From Anaerolineales bacterium (GTDB lineage Bacteria; Chloroflexota; Anaerolineae; Promineifilales; Promineifilaceae), in assembly GCA_020432595.1 (NCBI GenBank), contig JAGQGA010000429.1, forward strand, positions 1 through 5,089: a stretch of 5,089 nt of DNA, read 5' to 3'. The position numbers and the translations under genes were made by a program. Shown here piece after piece: positions 1 through 4,924 of this stretch. How positions within the stretch are numbered: the stretch's first letter is position 1; each line of letters starts with the position of its first letter. The notes beneath the pieces are model-generated. The model made no database searches. It was given only the letters and a program-made list of their open reading frames with translations, and was not told the origin of the DNA.

Positions 1-85
1 TTAACTGGGCTGGCGAAAATTGTTGCAGCCTGTCGCGTACAAATTGTTGGTTATTGAAGGTGGCAATTTTGGTTGTGATTTGCAT
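1..85 (-). CDS. 5' end of an unrecognised gene, cut by the left window edge
   Basis: Reading leftward from the ATG at 85-83, the frame stays open for 28 codons to the window edge and begins MQITTKIATFNNQQFVRDRL. I do not recognise the family from this short N-terminus. The opening faintly resembles the 'KIATFN' start of exonuclease III-like proteins, but the residues that should follow are not there, so I do not propose that function. No Shine-Dalgarno lies at normal distance: the only AGGA is two bases from the ATG. A TACAGT box ends seven bases upstream, which suits a leaderless start. The gene would be divergent from tyrA across a 265-nt spacer. The call rests on an open frame plus this start context, so it could still be spurious. 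Confidence 0.42.
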   Translation of the reverse strand, partial: MQITTKIATFNNQQFVRDRLQQFSPAQL

Positions 86-92
86 GATCCTA

Positions 93-98
93 ACTGTA
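93..98 (-). promoter_or_regulatory. Candidate -10 box (TACAGT) of the left-edge gene
   Basis: On the minus strand TACAGT matches the TANNNT core of a -10 element and ends 7 nt before the ATG at 85. Transcription would start at or next to the ATG. I see no convincing -35 hexamer at 16-18 nt, so this is weak on its own; its value is that the same geometry recurs at tyrA and at the right-edge gene. Confidence 0.3.
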
Positions 99-209
99 TC
101 CTGTCTCTCTACGGTCTGTTTGTCTCTTATCCCACGCTGTTTCCACGTGTGTTCTACGGGCATAACGGCACAGTTCCAGCCTTGGTTCCCGCGTTTTTGG
201 CAGCGTGGC

Positions 210-244
210 GGGGGCGTGGGGTGGGCGTAGGTTGGGCGTAGAAA
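210..244 (+). repeat. G-rich 11-nt tandem repeats with G-quadruplex potential
   Basis: GGGCGT occurs at 212, 223 and 234, exactly 11 nt apart, giving three imperfect units (GGGCGTGGGGT, GGGCGTAGGTT, GGGCGTAGAAA). The plus strand also holds four G-runs (210-214, 218-221, 223-225, 234-236) separated by 3, 1 and 8 nt, compatible with an intramolecular G-quadruplex. It sits between two divergent genes, about 95 nt upstream of the tyrA -10 box. Folding and any role are inferred. Confidence 0.6.
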
Positions 245-274
245 AGATCGTGGTGTATGGGGTGCGGTGCGTAA
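244..274 (+). repeat. Dispersed 31-nt repeat, copy 1
   Basis: This stretch begins AAGATCGTGGTG and ends GCGTAA. It aligns without gaps to 4923-4953 with 22 of 31 positions identical, including the first eight bases and the last four. Both copies are intergenic, and both are built of GTGGTG/GTAGTG/GTGCGT words. It overlaps the left arm of the inverted repeat at 250-306. Confidence 0.5.
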
Positions 275-306
275 CCTCTCTCCACGCACTACGCACCACG
301 CACCAC
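250..306. repeat. Imperfect inverted repeat upstream of tyrA
   Basis: The arms are 250-272 and 284-306 around an 11-nt loop, with 16 of 23 positions complementary and six-base perfect blocks at both ends (GTGGTG with CACCAC, GTGCGT with ACGCAC). The right arm is itself a degenerate tandem of ACGCAC/ACGCACC words. It lies 31 nt upstream of the tyrA -10 box. It has no T-run, so it is not a typical terminator. Confidence 0.55.
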
Positions 307-336
307 ATTCCACATGGCTAACAAAAGGGGGGTAGG

Positions 337-342
337 TATAAT
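337..342 (+). promoter_or_regulatory. Perfect TATAAT -10 box of tyrA, probable leaderless start
   Basis: TATAAT is an exact consensus -10 hexamer. The tyrA ATG begins 9 nt after its last base (8 nt between), so a transcript starting about 7 nt downstream would have essentially no 5' leader. No -35 better than 3 of 6 is visible at 16-18 nt (ATGGCT or TGGCTA near 314-320), and the spacer is G-rich. No Shine-Dalgarno lies within 5-12 nt of the ATG. Confidence 0.6.
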
Positions 343-350
343 ATGCGCCC

Positions 351-1217
351 ATGATTGAACAACGAATTTGCATTGTTGGGCTGGGGCTGATGGGTGGCTC
401 GTTGGCACTGGCGCTGCGACCTTATTGTCGGCATTTAACGGCCGTTGATGCCAACCCCCGCACCTTGCGCCAGGCGCGTACCCAGCTTGACCACGTAACC
501 AGCGATTTTGCCGCCGGGGTAGCGGAAGCCGATCTGGTCATTTTTGCCACCCCCGTTCGCACCATTGTGGAACTTATGGAACGGCTGGGCGAACTGCGCC
601 CCGATGGCTGCATGGTGTTTGACTTGGGCAGCACCAAGGCCGATATTTGCCGCCACATGGAGGCACTGCCCGGCTGCTTTCAAGCAATGGGTGGGCATCC
701 CATGTGCGGCAAAGAAACATCGGGTTTTGAGTCGGCGACGGCGGCACTGTATCGTAAACAAACGTTTGTGCTGTGTGAAAACGGCCGTACCACTGAAGCG
801 ATGGCATCGTTAGCATACGAAATTGTGACCACCATTGGGGCTATTCCCGTTTATCTCGACCCCATACAGCATGATGAAGTGGTGGCCTTGGTCAGCCATT
901 TGCCCTACCTGGTGTCGGCGACGCTGATGGGGCAGGCGGCCGATAAGGCCGATGGCAACGAATACGTGTGGCCGATTAGCGCCGGGGGGCTGCGCGATAC
1001 CACCCGATTGGCTGGCTCCAGCCCGCAAATGATGCTTGACATTTTGCTGACCAACCAGCCGGTGGTGCTGGCAGCGGTGGAGGAGTATGAGCGGCGGATT
1101 GGGCAGATGAAGGCACTGCTGCAAACGGGGGACAGGCGGCAATTGCAGCAATGGCTGGAAGATAAACAGTTCAATCGGCAGGTTTATGTAATGCAAAAAG
1201 AGAAGCAGGGATTGTAA
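351..1217 (+). CDS. tyrA: Prephenate/arogenate dehydrogenase (TyrA family)
   Basis: A cytosolic enzyme of tyrosine synthesis that oxidatively decarboxylates prephenate to 4-hydroxyphenylpyruvate, or arogenate to tyrosine. The 288 residues match the monofunctional family length. The N-terminal Rossmann fold shows the dinucleotide loop GLGLMGGS (residues 10-17). D33 at the end of the second strand suggests NAD over NADP. Family signatures follow: DLGSTKADI (91-99), the catalytic-histidine segment GGHPMCGKETSG (114-125, H116), SHLPY (182-186) and GLRDTTRLAGSSP (213-225), all in the expected order. There is no ACT or chorismate mutase domain, so no built-in tyrosine-sensing module is seen. SHLPY and HPMCG vary slightly from the common SHLPH and HPMAG. 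The ATG at 351 is preceded by a perfect TATAAT but no Shine-Dalgarno. The cupin gene follows 67 nt downstream on the same strand. Prephenate versus arogenate preference cannot be read from the sequence. Confidence 0.93.
   Translation: MIEQRICIVGLGLMGGSLALALRPYCRHLTAVDANPRTLRQARTQLDHVTSDFAAGVAEADLVIFATPVRTIVELMERLGELRPDGCMVFDLGSTKADICRHMEALPGCFQAMGGHPMCGKETSGFESATAALYRKQTFVLCENGRTTEAMASLAYEIVTTIGAIPVYLDPIQHDEVVALVSHLPYLVSATLMGQAADKADGNEYVWPISAGGLRDTTRLAGSSPQMMLDILLTNQPVVLAAVEEYERRIGQMKALLQTGDRRQLQQWLEDKQFNRQVYVMQKEKQGL
437..446. repeat. Palindrome AACGGCCGTT, copy 1 (inside tyrA)
   Basis: Exact 10-bp palindrome. It is read in the TAV phase and encodes T30-A31-V32, the strand leading into the NAD-binding D33. 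Confidence 0.85.
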
Positions 1218-1219
1218 CA

Positions 1220-1270
1220 GGACGCAACTTTGTCCGTGTTTGTCTGTGTTCGTCTGCGTCCCATTTTTTT
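1220..1270 (+). repeat. tyrA-cupin spacer: 10-nt tandem repeats, stem and T-run
   Basis: Three adjacent 10-nt units, TGTCCGTGTT, TGTCTGTGTT and CGTCTGCGTC, fill 1231-1260. A 7-bp inverted repeat (GGACGCA 1220-1226 with TGCGTCC 1255-1261) encloses them with a 28-nt loop and is followed by seven T residues (1264-1270). This could be a weak intrinsic terminator or attenuator after tyrA. The loop is long for a good terminator, so tyrA and the cupin may still be co-transcribed. The T-run abuts the cupin ribosome-binding site. Confidence 0.5.
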
Positions 1271-1284
1271 AGAAGGAGAGAACG

Positions 1285-1614
1285 ATGGCTTATTTTTGTG
1301 ATGTAGAAAATCGAGAGTCAAAACAGTTGGCACCGGGGGTGAATGCCCGCACCTTTTGGGGAGAGAAGATGCTGTTGGCGGTGGTGGTGCTGGACCCCCA
1401 CGCGGTGGTGCCCATGCACAGCCACCCGCATGAACAGTGCGGCACGGTGATTGAAGGCACGATGCGGCTAACCATTGCCGGCGAGGCGCGCTGGCTAAAG
1501 CCCGGCGACACCTATGTTATCCCCGGTGGGGTGGAACACATGGCTGAAGCTGGGGAGGAAGCGGCCCGGATTTTGGATGTGTTTGCCCCGGTGCGGGAAG
1601 AGTATAAATATTAG
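1285..1614 (+). CDS. Small single-domain cupin, KdgF-like
   Basis: A 109-residue, cytosolic, one-domain cupin of the Cupin_2 type. Motif 1 reads HSHPHEQCGTVIEG (45-58): H45 and H47 are expected metal ligands, and Q51 stands where other cupins have Glu, as in the KdgF-like HxHPHEQ group. Motif 2 reads PGDTYVIPGGVEH (73-85), with H85 as the last ligand. The tail DVFAPVREEY (98-107) also follows the KdgF pattern. KdgF acts on ring opening of uronates in pectin or alginate breakdown, but no sugar-acid genes lie nearby and this motif set is shared by many uncharacterised cupins. The substrate is therefore unknown. The start is well supported by AAGGAG at 1273-1278, six bases before the ATG. It sits 67 nt after tyrA and converges on metG, with 49 nt between their stop codons. 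Confidence 0.85.
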   Translation: MAYFCDVENRESKQLAPGVNARTFWGEKMLLAVVVLDPHAVVPMHSHPHEQCGTVIEGTMRLTIAGEARWLKPGDTYVIPGGVEHMAEAGEEAARILDVFAPVREEYKY

Positions 1615-1619
1615 GGAGC

Positions 1620-1662
1620 AGGTAACAAGTGGCAAGCCGTTATCACTTGCCACTTGTTACCT
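1620..1662. terminator. 17-bp perfect inverted repeat between convergent cupin and metG
   Basis: Arms 1620-1636 and 1646-1662 are perfectly complementary over 17 bp (AGGTAACAAGTGGCAAG and its complement) around a 9-nt loop. It starts 5 nt after the cupin stop and ends 1 nt before the metG stop codon, the right place for a two-way terminator. Neither side has a proper T-run, so it may instead block read-through by structure or be a repeat-derived hairpin. The word CACTTGTTAC occurs again at 1665-1674, inside the last codons of metG. Confidence 0.5.
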
Positions 1663-1663
1663 C

Positions 1664-3445
1664 TCACTTGTTACTAGCCTGATGCAGCCGTTGGCGTTCG
1701 GTGGCAACAACGGCCGTTTCCAGCTTCCCAAACAGCGGCGGGATGAGCGTAAACGGTTGACCAGGAATGAGGGTGCTGGGCTGCCAACGGCCGTTTGCAC
1801 CACTTGCATCATACACCAACGCCTCATGGCACTGGTTGGTTTCGGCAAAGGTGGCAATGCGAAGCTGCCCAAACAGCGGTTGCTCATGGCCCAGCGCCGC
1901 GTGTAGCGTTTCAGCGGCAAACGGGAGGAAGGGTGCCAGCAGCGTATTAATGGAAGCAATCGCCCATAGTGCCGTATAGACTGTTGTTGCCGCCTCCTCC
2001 CTGTCCGTTTTGATCACCTTAAACCAGGGGGCGTGGTCAAGATAGCCGTTGACGGCTCGCGCTAGTGCCAGTGCTTCTTGTAGGGCGGCGCGGAGCTTGA
2101 CTGCTTCTAGCAGCTTGCCTATTGTCTCAAACCCTTGCTCGATTTGGCGGCGCAGGTCGTGGTCAATATCGCGCAAGGAGCCGGGGGCGGGGAAACGGCC
2201 GTTCCAATGTTTGTGAGCAAAGGTCAGCACCCGATTGACCAAGTTGCCCCAAGTTCCCACCAGCTCACTGTTGTTGCGCTGCACAAACTCAGCCCAGGAA
2301 AAATCGGCGTCGCTGCTTTCCGGCAAATTGGCCGCCAGATAAAAGCGGATTTGATCTGGCTGGTACCGCTCCAGTACGTCGGGCAGCCACACCGCCCAGT
2401 TGCGGCTGGTGCTGAATTTGCGCCCTTCCAGCGTCAGAAAGTTGTTGGCGGGCACGTCGTAGGGCAGATTGAGCCGTTTGGTGGGGTCGTCTTCATACAA
2501 ACGGCCGATTCCCAGCAGTTCGGCCGGCCAGAGAATGGTGTGAAACGGCACATTGTCCTTGCCCAAAAAGTAGTAGCTTCCCGCTTGCGGGTCGTACCAC
2601 CATTGTTTCCACGCCTCTGGCTCACCCCGGTTTTTTGCCCACTCAATTGAGGCTGAGAGGTAGCCGATGATATTTTCAAACCAGATATACAGCTTTTTTT
2701 CTTCCCACCCCGGCAGCGGCACCGGAATGCCCCAGTCGAGGTCGCGGGTGATGGGGCGGCCGTGCAGCCCCTGCGCCAGCCAGCCCCGCGAAAAGTTGAG
2801 CGGGCCAACGCGCCAATGGTGGGCATGGCTGTCCAGATACGCTGCCAGTTGGTTGGCAAAGGCGGGTAAATCCAGAAACAGGTGGGTAGTTTCGCGCACT
2901 ACCGGCCGGGAGCCATCACGGCTGCTGCGTGGATTTTTTAGCTCGGTGGCTTCCAGCACCCGACCACACTGCTCACACTGGTCGCCGCGTGCGTCAGCGT
3001 AGCCGCAGTGGGGGCAGGTGCCTTCGACGTAGCGGTCGGGCAAAAACCGCCCTTCGCTTTCAGAATAGAGCAGCGTCTGCGTTTGCGGATAAATGAACCC
3101 CGCTTCGTAAAAGTGGCAAAAGATGTCTTGCGACACTTGGGTATGATTTTCGGTGTCGGTGTGGGTAAACAGGTCAAAACTGATCCCCAACGCCTGCTGC
3201 GTTTGCAAAAAGTCGCGGTGGTAGCGGCCAAATAGCTCGCGGGGGTGAATGCCTTCTTTGTCGGCAGCAATGGTGATGGGGGTACCGTGGGTATCGGAGC
3301 CGGACACCATTAGCACGTTGTTGCCGCGTAAACGATGGTAGCGGGCGAAAATGTCGGCCGGCAGCAAGGCTCCGGCAACGCGCCCCAAATGTAAACGGCC
3401 GTTGGCGTAGGGCCACGCCACGGCGACGAGAATAGGCTTGGTCAT
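1664..3445 (-). CDS. metG: Methionyl-tRNA synthetase
   Basis: A class I aminoacyl-tRNA synthetase that charges tRNA-Met with methionine, in the cytosol. The 593 residues show, in order: AVAWPYANGRLHLGR (9-22 region), SGSDTHGTP (48-56), a zinc knuckle C144-x2-C147...C157-x2-C160, YIWFENIIGY (253-262), FLGKDNVPFH (293-302), KFSTSR (343-348) for the KMSKS loop, and an anticodon-binding helix with NGYLDHAPW (466-474). There is no C-terminal EMAPII/Trbp111 domain, as in many bacterial forms. Unusual: the HIGH-type motif reads H19-L-G-R22 instead of H-x-G-H. The chosen ATG at 3445 has AGGAG six bases upstream and starts directly before the conserved strand; an upstream in-frame ATG at 3532 would add 29 repeat-encoded residues and is rejected. 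The last residues (SNK) and the stop come from a repeat word also present in the adjoining spacer. Four exact AACGGCCGTT copies lie inside the gene. Confidence 0.95.
   Translation of the reverse strand: MTKPILVAVAWPYANGRLHLGRVAGALLPADIFARYHRLRGNNVLMVSGSDTHGTPITIAADKEGIHPRELFGRYHRDFLQTQQALGISFDLFTHTDTENHTQVSQDIFCHFYEAGFIYPQTQTLLYSESEGRFLPDRYVEGTCPHCGYADARGDQCEQCGRVLEATELKNPRSSRDGSRPVVRETTHLFLDLPAFANQLAAYLDSHAHHWRVGPLNFSRGWLAQGLHGRPITRDLDWGIPVPLPGWEEKKLYIWFENIIGYLSASIEWAKNRGEPEAWKQWWYDPQAGSYYFLGKDNVPFHTILWPAELLGIGRLYEDDPTKRLNLPYDVPANNFLTLEGRKFSTSRNWAVWLPDVLERYQPDQIRFYLAANLPESSDADFSWAEFVQRNNSELVGTWGNLVNRVLTFAHKHWNGRFPAPGSLRDIDHDLRRQIEQGFETIGKLLEAVKLRAALQEALALARAVNGYLDHAPWFKVIKTDREEAATTVYTALWAIASINTLLAPFLPFAAETLHAALGHEQPLFGQLRIATFAETNQCHEALVYDASGANGRWQPSTLIPGQPFTLIPPLFGKLETAVVATERQRLHQASNK
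1709..1718. repeat. Palindrome AACGGCCGTT, copy 2 (inside metG)
   Basis: Exact 10-bp palindrome. In the metG frame it is in the TAV phase and encodes T577-A578-V579. Confidence 0.85.
1786..1795. repeat. Palindrome AACGGCCGTT, copy 3 (inside metG)
   Basis: Exact 10-bp palindrome, read as N551-G552-R553 in the C-terminal part of metG. Confidence 0.85.
2194..2203. repeat. Palindrome AACGGCCGTT, copy 4 (inside metG)
   Basis: Exact 10-bp palindrome, read as N415-G416-R417 at the start of the anticodon-binding region. Confidence 0.85.
3394..3403. repeat. Palindrome AACGGCCGTT, copy 5 (metG active-site signature)
   Basis: Exact 10-bp palindrome, read as N15-G16-R17, immediately before the HLGR signature. 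Related enzymes commonly have NGP here, so the palindrome coincides with a changed residue. Confidence 0.85.
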
Positions 3446-3475
3446 GGCAATCTCCTGAATGGGGAATTGGGAGGG

Positions 3476-3528
3476 GAATTGAAAATGGAGAATGAAGGAA
3501 ACCATTCTCAAGTCTGCGTTCTCAATTC
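3476..3528. repeat. Two-part hairpin in the metG leader
   Basis: An inner 7-bp stem (GAGAATG 3488-3494 with CATTCTC 3503-3509, loop 8 nt) is enclosed by an outer 7-bp stem (GAATTGA 3476-3482 with TCAATTC 3522-3528). The arms are made of repeated GAATTG/GAGAAT words. It lies 31 nt upstream of the metG ATG, so it would fold in the 5' leader. On the minus strand a CCTCC run (3472-3476) could also pair with the GGAG of the metG ribosome-binding site; control of translation is only a possibility. Confidence 0.4.
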
Positions 3529-3546
3529 TCAATGATGTTTTTTTGA

Positions 3547-3571
3547 TTTGGGGGAGGCAGCTTTGGGGGAG
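3547..3571. repeat. Exact 10-bp direct repeat TTTGGGGGAG
   Basis: TTTGGGGGAG occurs at 3547-3556 and 3562-3571, start to start 15 nt. It lies between the metG leader hairpin and the foldable element at 3574, and reads CTCCCCCAAA on the metG strand. It could be a paired protein-binding site; nothing shows this directly. Confidence 0.55.
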
Positions 3572-3573
3572 AC

Positions 3574-3668
3574 GGGCTGCCGGAGTTTGCCAGGCCAGAC
3601 AAACCCATGCCGGTGTGCCTCGTTACACCGGCTGCGGCAGCCTGGGCATGACCATAGCGGTCTGGTTT
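3574..3668. other. Foldable 95-nt intergenic element, candidate structured RNA or DNA
   Basis: Several perfect complementary blocks are packed in 95 nt. One is GGCTGCCG (3575-3582) with CGGCAGCC (3635-3642). The hairpin GCCGGTGT/ACACCGGC (3609-3616/3625-3632) has loop GCCTCGTT. CCAGAC (3595-3600) pairs with GTCTGG (3660-3665). Two folds compete. One is nested: an outer CCAGAC stem, an inner CATGCC/GGCATG stem (3606-3611/3645-3650) and two abutting hairpins GGTGT/ACACC and GGCTG/CAGCC. The other uses the 8-bp GGCTGCCG helix and is a pseudoknot. It lies between divergent metG and the LysM gene, so either strand could carry it. It matches no riboswitch or ribozyme that I can confirm. The local GC content is far above that of the DNA to its right. 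Confidence 0.4.
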
Positions 3669-3761
3669 TGATGGTTGGTTATAAACATCATCACATCTCG
3701 TCGTTTAATTGGCCTGCATCCTAGCATAATTGATTAGTCTATGTCAACAAATATGCTGATT

Positions 3762-3790
3762 TTGGCAAAATGTGCTATTTTAGCTGTATT
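3762..3790 (+). promoter_or_regulatory. Candidate sigma-70-type promoter for the LysM gene
   Basis: TTGGCA (3762-3767, 5 of 6 to the -35 consensus) is followed after 17 nt by TGTATT (3785-3790, 4 of 6 to the -10 consensus). It would give a leader of about 190 nt. A second possibility is the TATAAA at 3904-3909, closer to the gene but without a good -35. Start sites cannot be chosen from sequence alone. Confidence 0.33.
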
Positions 3791-3906
3791 CGCTTGCATG
3801 GCCTGGTTGTACCCAAACATTGCTAAAATCGGCTGATTCAATTTGTGACACTGTTCATCAGTTGGTGTCTATCAGGTCTGTATGCTTTGTACGATGTTGT
3901 ACATAT

Positions 3907-3920
3907 AAAACGGCCGTTTT
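3907..3920. repeat. 14-bp palindrome AAAACGGCCGTTTT, copy 6 (intergenic)
   Basis: The longest copy of the palindrome here: perfect over 14 bp, with the 10-mer core at 3909-3918. It overlaps the end of the -10-like TATAAA (3904-3909) and lies 65 nt upstream of the LysM start, so it could act as an operator-like site. It may equally be one more copy of a genome-wide repeat. Confidence 0.85.
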
Positions 3921-3985
3921 CATGGCCCAAAGTTGGTGGCTTATTCAAGCACCACATATTCATACAGGAAGGAGAAAATTCCACA

Positions 3986-4924
3986 ATGACCAATAAATCT
4001 GCTTTTACCTCTGCCGAATGGCAACTGCTCAAAGATTCCCCCTACTGGGTACAAACTGCAATCACTGTGGCCGAAGGGCGGATGAGCATGGTAGAAAAGC
4101 GTTTGGAAGGAAAGGCTCTGGAAAATTATCTCAATGGTTTTGAAACCAACAACCAGATCATCAAAGATGTTTTGGCTGCCATCAAAGAAGGCGAACATAG
4201 CGTTGACCCCAAATCCTCAGCCGAACAGGTTAACCAAAGCCTGGCTCAAATCAAGAATATTTTGAACAGCAAGGCGACCCGCGAAGAGGCTGATGAATTC
4301 AACGATTTCTTGTTGGGTGCTGGTGATGCCATTGTAACCGCTTCTAGCGAGGGGCTGTTGAGCCGTGGCGAAAAGATTAGCGACGAAGAAGCGGCTGCGA
4401 TGAAGGCGATTGCTGAAACATTGGAAGCAACCCCGGCGCACCAACGCGCCCGTGCTGCCCAAGCTGCCCGCGATAAGCGTGATGAGGCGGCGGCTGCCAA
4501 GCGTAAGGCTGATGAAGAAGCGGCTGCGGCGGCTGCCAAGGCTGAGGCTGACCGCAAACAGCGGGAACTGGAAGCTGCCCAGCGCAAGGCTGAATATGAC
4601 CGTAAGGTGCGTGATGCTCAGGCAGAACGCCGCCAGCGTGAGGTTGAGGAAGCTGCGGCCAAGCGCAAGGCTGAAGCAGAGGCCAAGAAGTCGGCTGAGG
4701 AAGAGGCTGCTAAGGCTGAGGAAGCGGCGGTTAAAGCTGCAGAAGAGGCACGGGCGCAGTTGCCACGTCACGTTGTGCAGCCGGGCGAAACGTTGAGCCA
4801 TATCGCTCTGAAGCACCTGGGCAGTGCCAACCGCTGGCGTGAGATTTATGAGGCCAACAAGGATGTGATCAAGAACCCCAGCCTCATTTACCCCGGTCAG
4901 GAATTTGTGATTCCGGCAAAATAA
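3986..4924 (+). CDS. LysM-domain protein with helical N-terminal domain and TolA-like coiled coil
   Basis: A 312-residue protein in three parts. Residues 1-150 form a mostly helical domain opening with FTSAEWQLLKDSPYWV and containing EADEFNDFLLGAGDAIVTAS (101-120) and the ISDEEAAAMKAIAETL helix (131-146). From memory this resembles an uncharacterised bacterial family with an 'EW.LL..AP' opening. Residues 150-258 are a long Ala/Glu/Lys/Arg coiled coil, TolA-like in composition. Residues 262-310 are one LysM domain (VVQPGETLSHIALKHLG ... IYPGQEFVIP), closest in style to the cytosolic LysM of the potassium-binding protein Kbp/YgaU. There is no signal peptide or membrane segment, so it is probably cytoplasmic, unlike wall-binding LysM proteins. 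The ATG is chosen for AAGGAG at 3969-3974, 11 nt upstream, and because the domain starts there. A strong terminator follows. The function is unknown; a scaffold or envelope-stress role would be a guess. Confidence 0.85.
   Translation: MTNKSAFTSAEWQLLKDSPYWVQTAITVAEGRMSMVEKRLEGKALENYLNGFETNNQIIKDVLAAIKEGEHSVDPKSSAEQVNQSLAQIKNILNSKATREEADEFNDFLLGAGDAIVTASSEGLLSRGEKISDEEAAAMKAIAETLEATPAHQRARAAQAARDKRDEAAAAKRKADEEAAAAAAKAEADRKQRELEAAQRKAEYDRKVRDAQAERRQREVEEAAAKRKAEAEAKKSAEEEAAKAEEAAVKAAEEARAQLPRHVVQPGETLSHIALKHLGSANRWREIYEANKDVIKNPSLIYPGQEFVIPAK

Larger units (their letters stand above)
3669..3985 (+). other. AT-rich upstream region of the LysM gene
   Basis: These 317 nt hold no convincing gene. 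The in-frame extension of the LysM gene to a GTG at 3845 lacks a ribosome-binding site and family similarity. Visible elements are an 8-bp inverted pair ATTTTAGC (3777-3784) with GCTAAAAT (3822-3829), the hexamer TTGTAC three times (3807, 3887, 3897; spacings 80 and 10 nt), candidate promoters and one palindrome copy. The low GC content compared with the flanking genes suits a regulatory region with one or more promoters. Confidence 0.5.

Noticed and set aside
1..85. Exonuclease III (xth) start from the KIATFN residues
   Set aside because: The next residues should be close to NVNSIR; here they are NQQFVRDR, so the match is too short to trust.
20..308. Open frames on both strands upstream of tyrA (20-241 plus, 90-308 minus)
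   Set aside because: They cover G-rich tandem repeats and the inverted repeat, lack ribosome-binding sites and show no recognisable protein features.
343..354. Mini-ORF ATG CGC CCA TGA overlapping the tyrA start by ATGA
   Set aside because: It looks like a coupled leader peptide, but with the TATAAT at 337-342 transcription would start downstream of its ATG.
435..1196. Antisense and shifted frames over tyrA, and similar ones over metG
   Set aside because: They are shadows of well-supported genes with full family motifs.
3446..3532. N-terminal extension of MetRS to an ATG at 3532
   Set aside because: It would add 29 residues coded by repeat words, has no family match and skips the good AGGAG-ATG at 3445.
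3635..3650. ZTP riboswitch end (GCCTGGGCA resembles the conserved CCGCCTGGGCA)
   Set aside because: The required 5' half with its conserved purine-rich joiners is not visible, and no purine or folate gene follows.
3574..3668. HDV-like self-cleaving ribozyme
   Set aside because: The helix order P1-P2-P3-P3'-P1'-P2' and TGGGCA after P1' are suggestive. However, P3 is 8 bp instead of about 3, there are two extra bases before P1', the P2-P3 joiner is 8 nt, and no C followed by the usual A residues precedes P2'.
3446..3670. T-box or SAM riboswitch upstream of metG
   Set aside because: On the minus strand I find neither the T-box core nor SAM-I landmarks. Only repeat-word hairpins and the unassigned element are present.
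3571..3680. tRNA or SRP RNA gene
   Set aside because: No acceptor/T-arm pattern with GTTCGAATC-like sequence and no conserved SRP tetraloop motif was found.
3845..3985. N-terminal extension of the LysM protein to a GTG at 3845, which would add a hydrophobic start
   Set aside because: No ribosome-binding site is present, the sequence is AT-rich promoter-like DNA with a palindrome in it, and the ATG at 3986 has AAGGAG upstream and begins the conserved domain.
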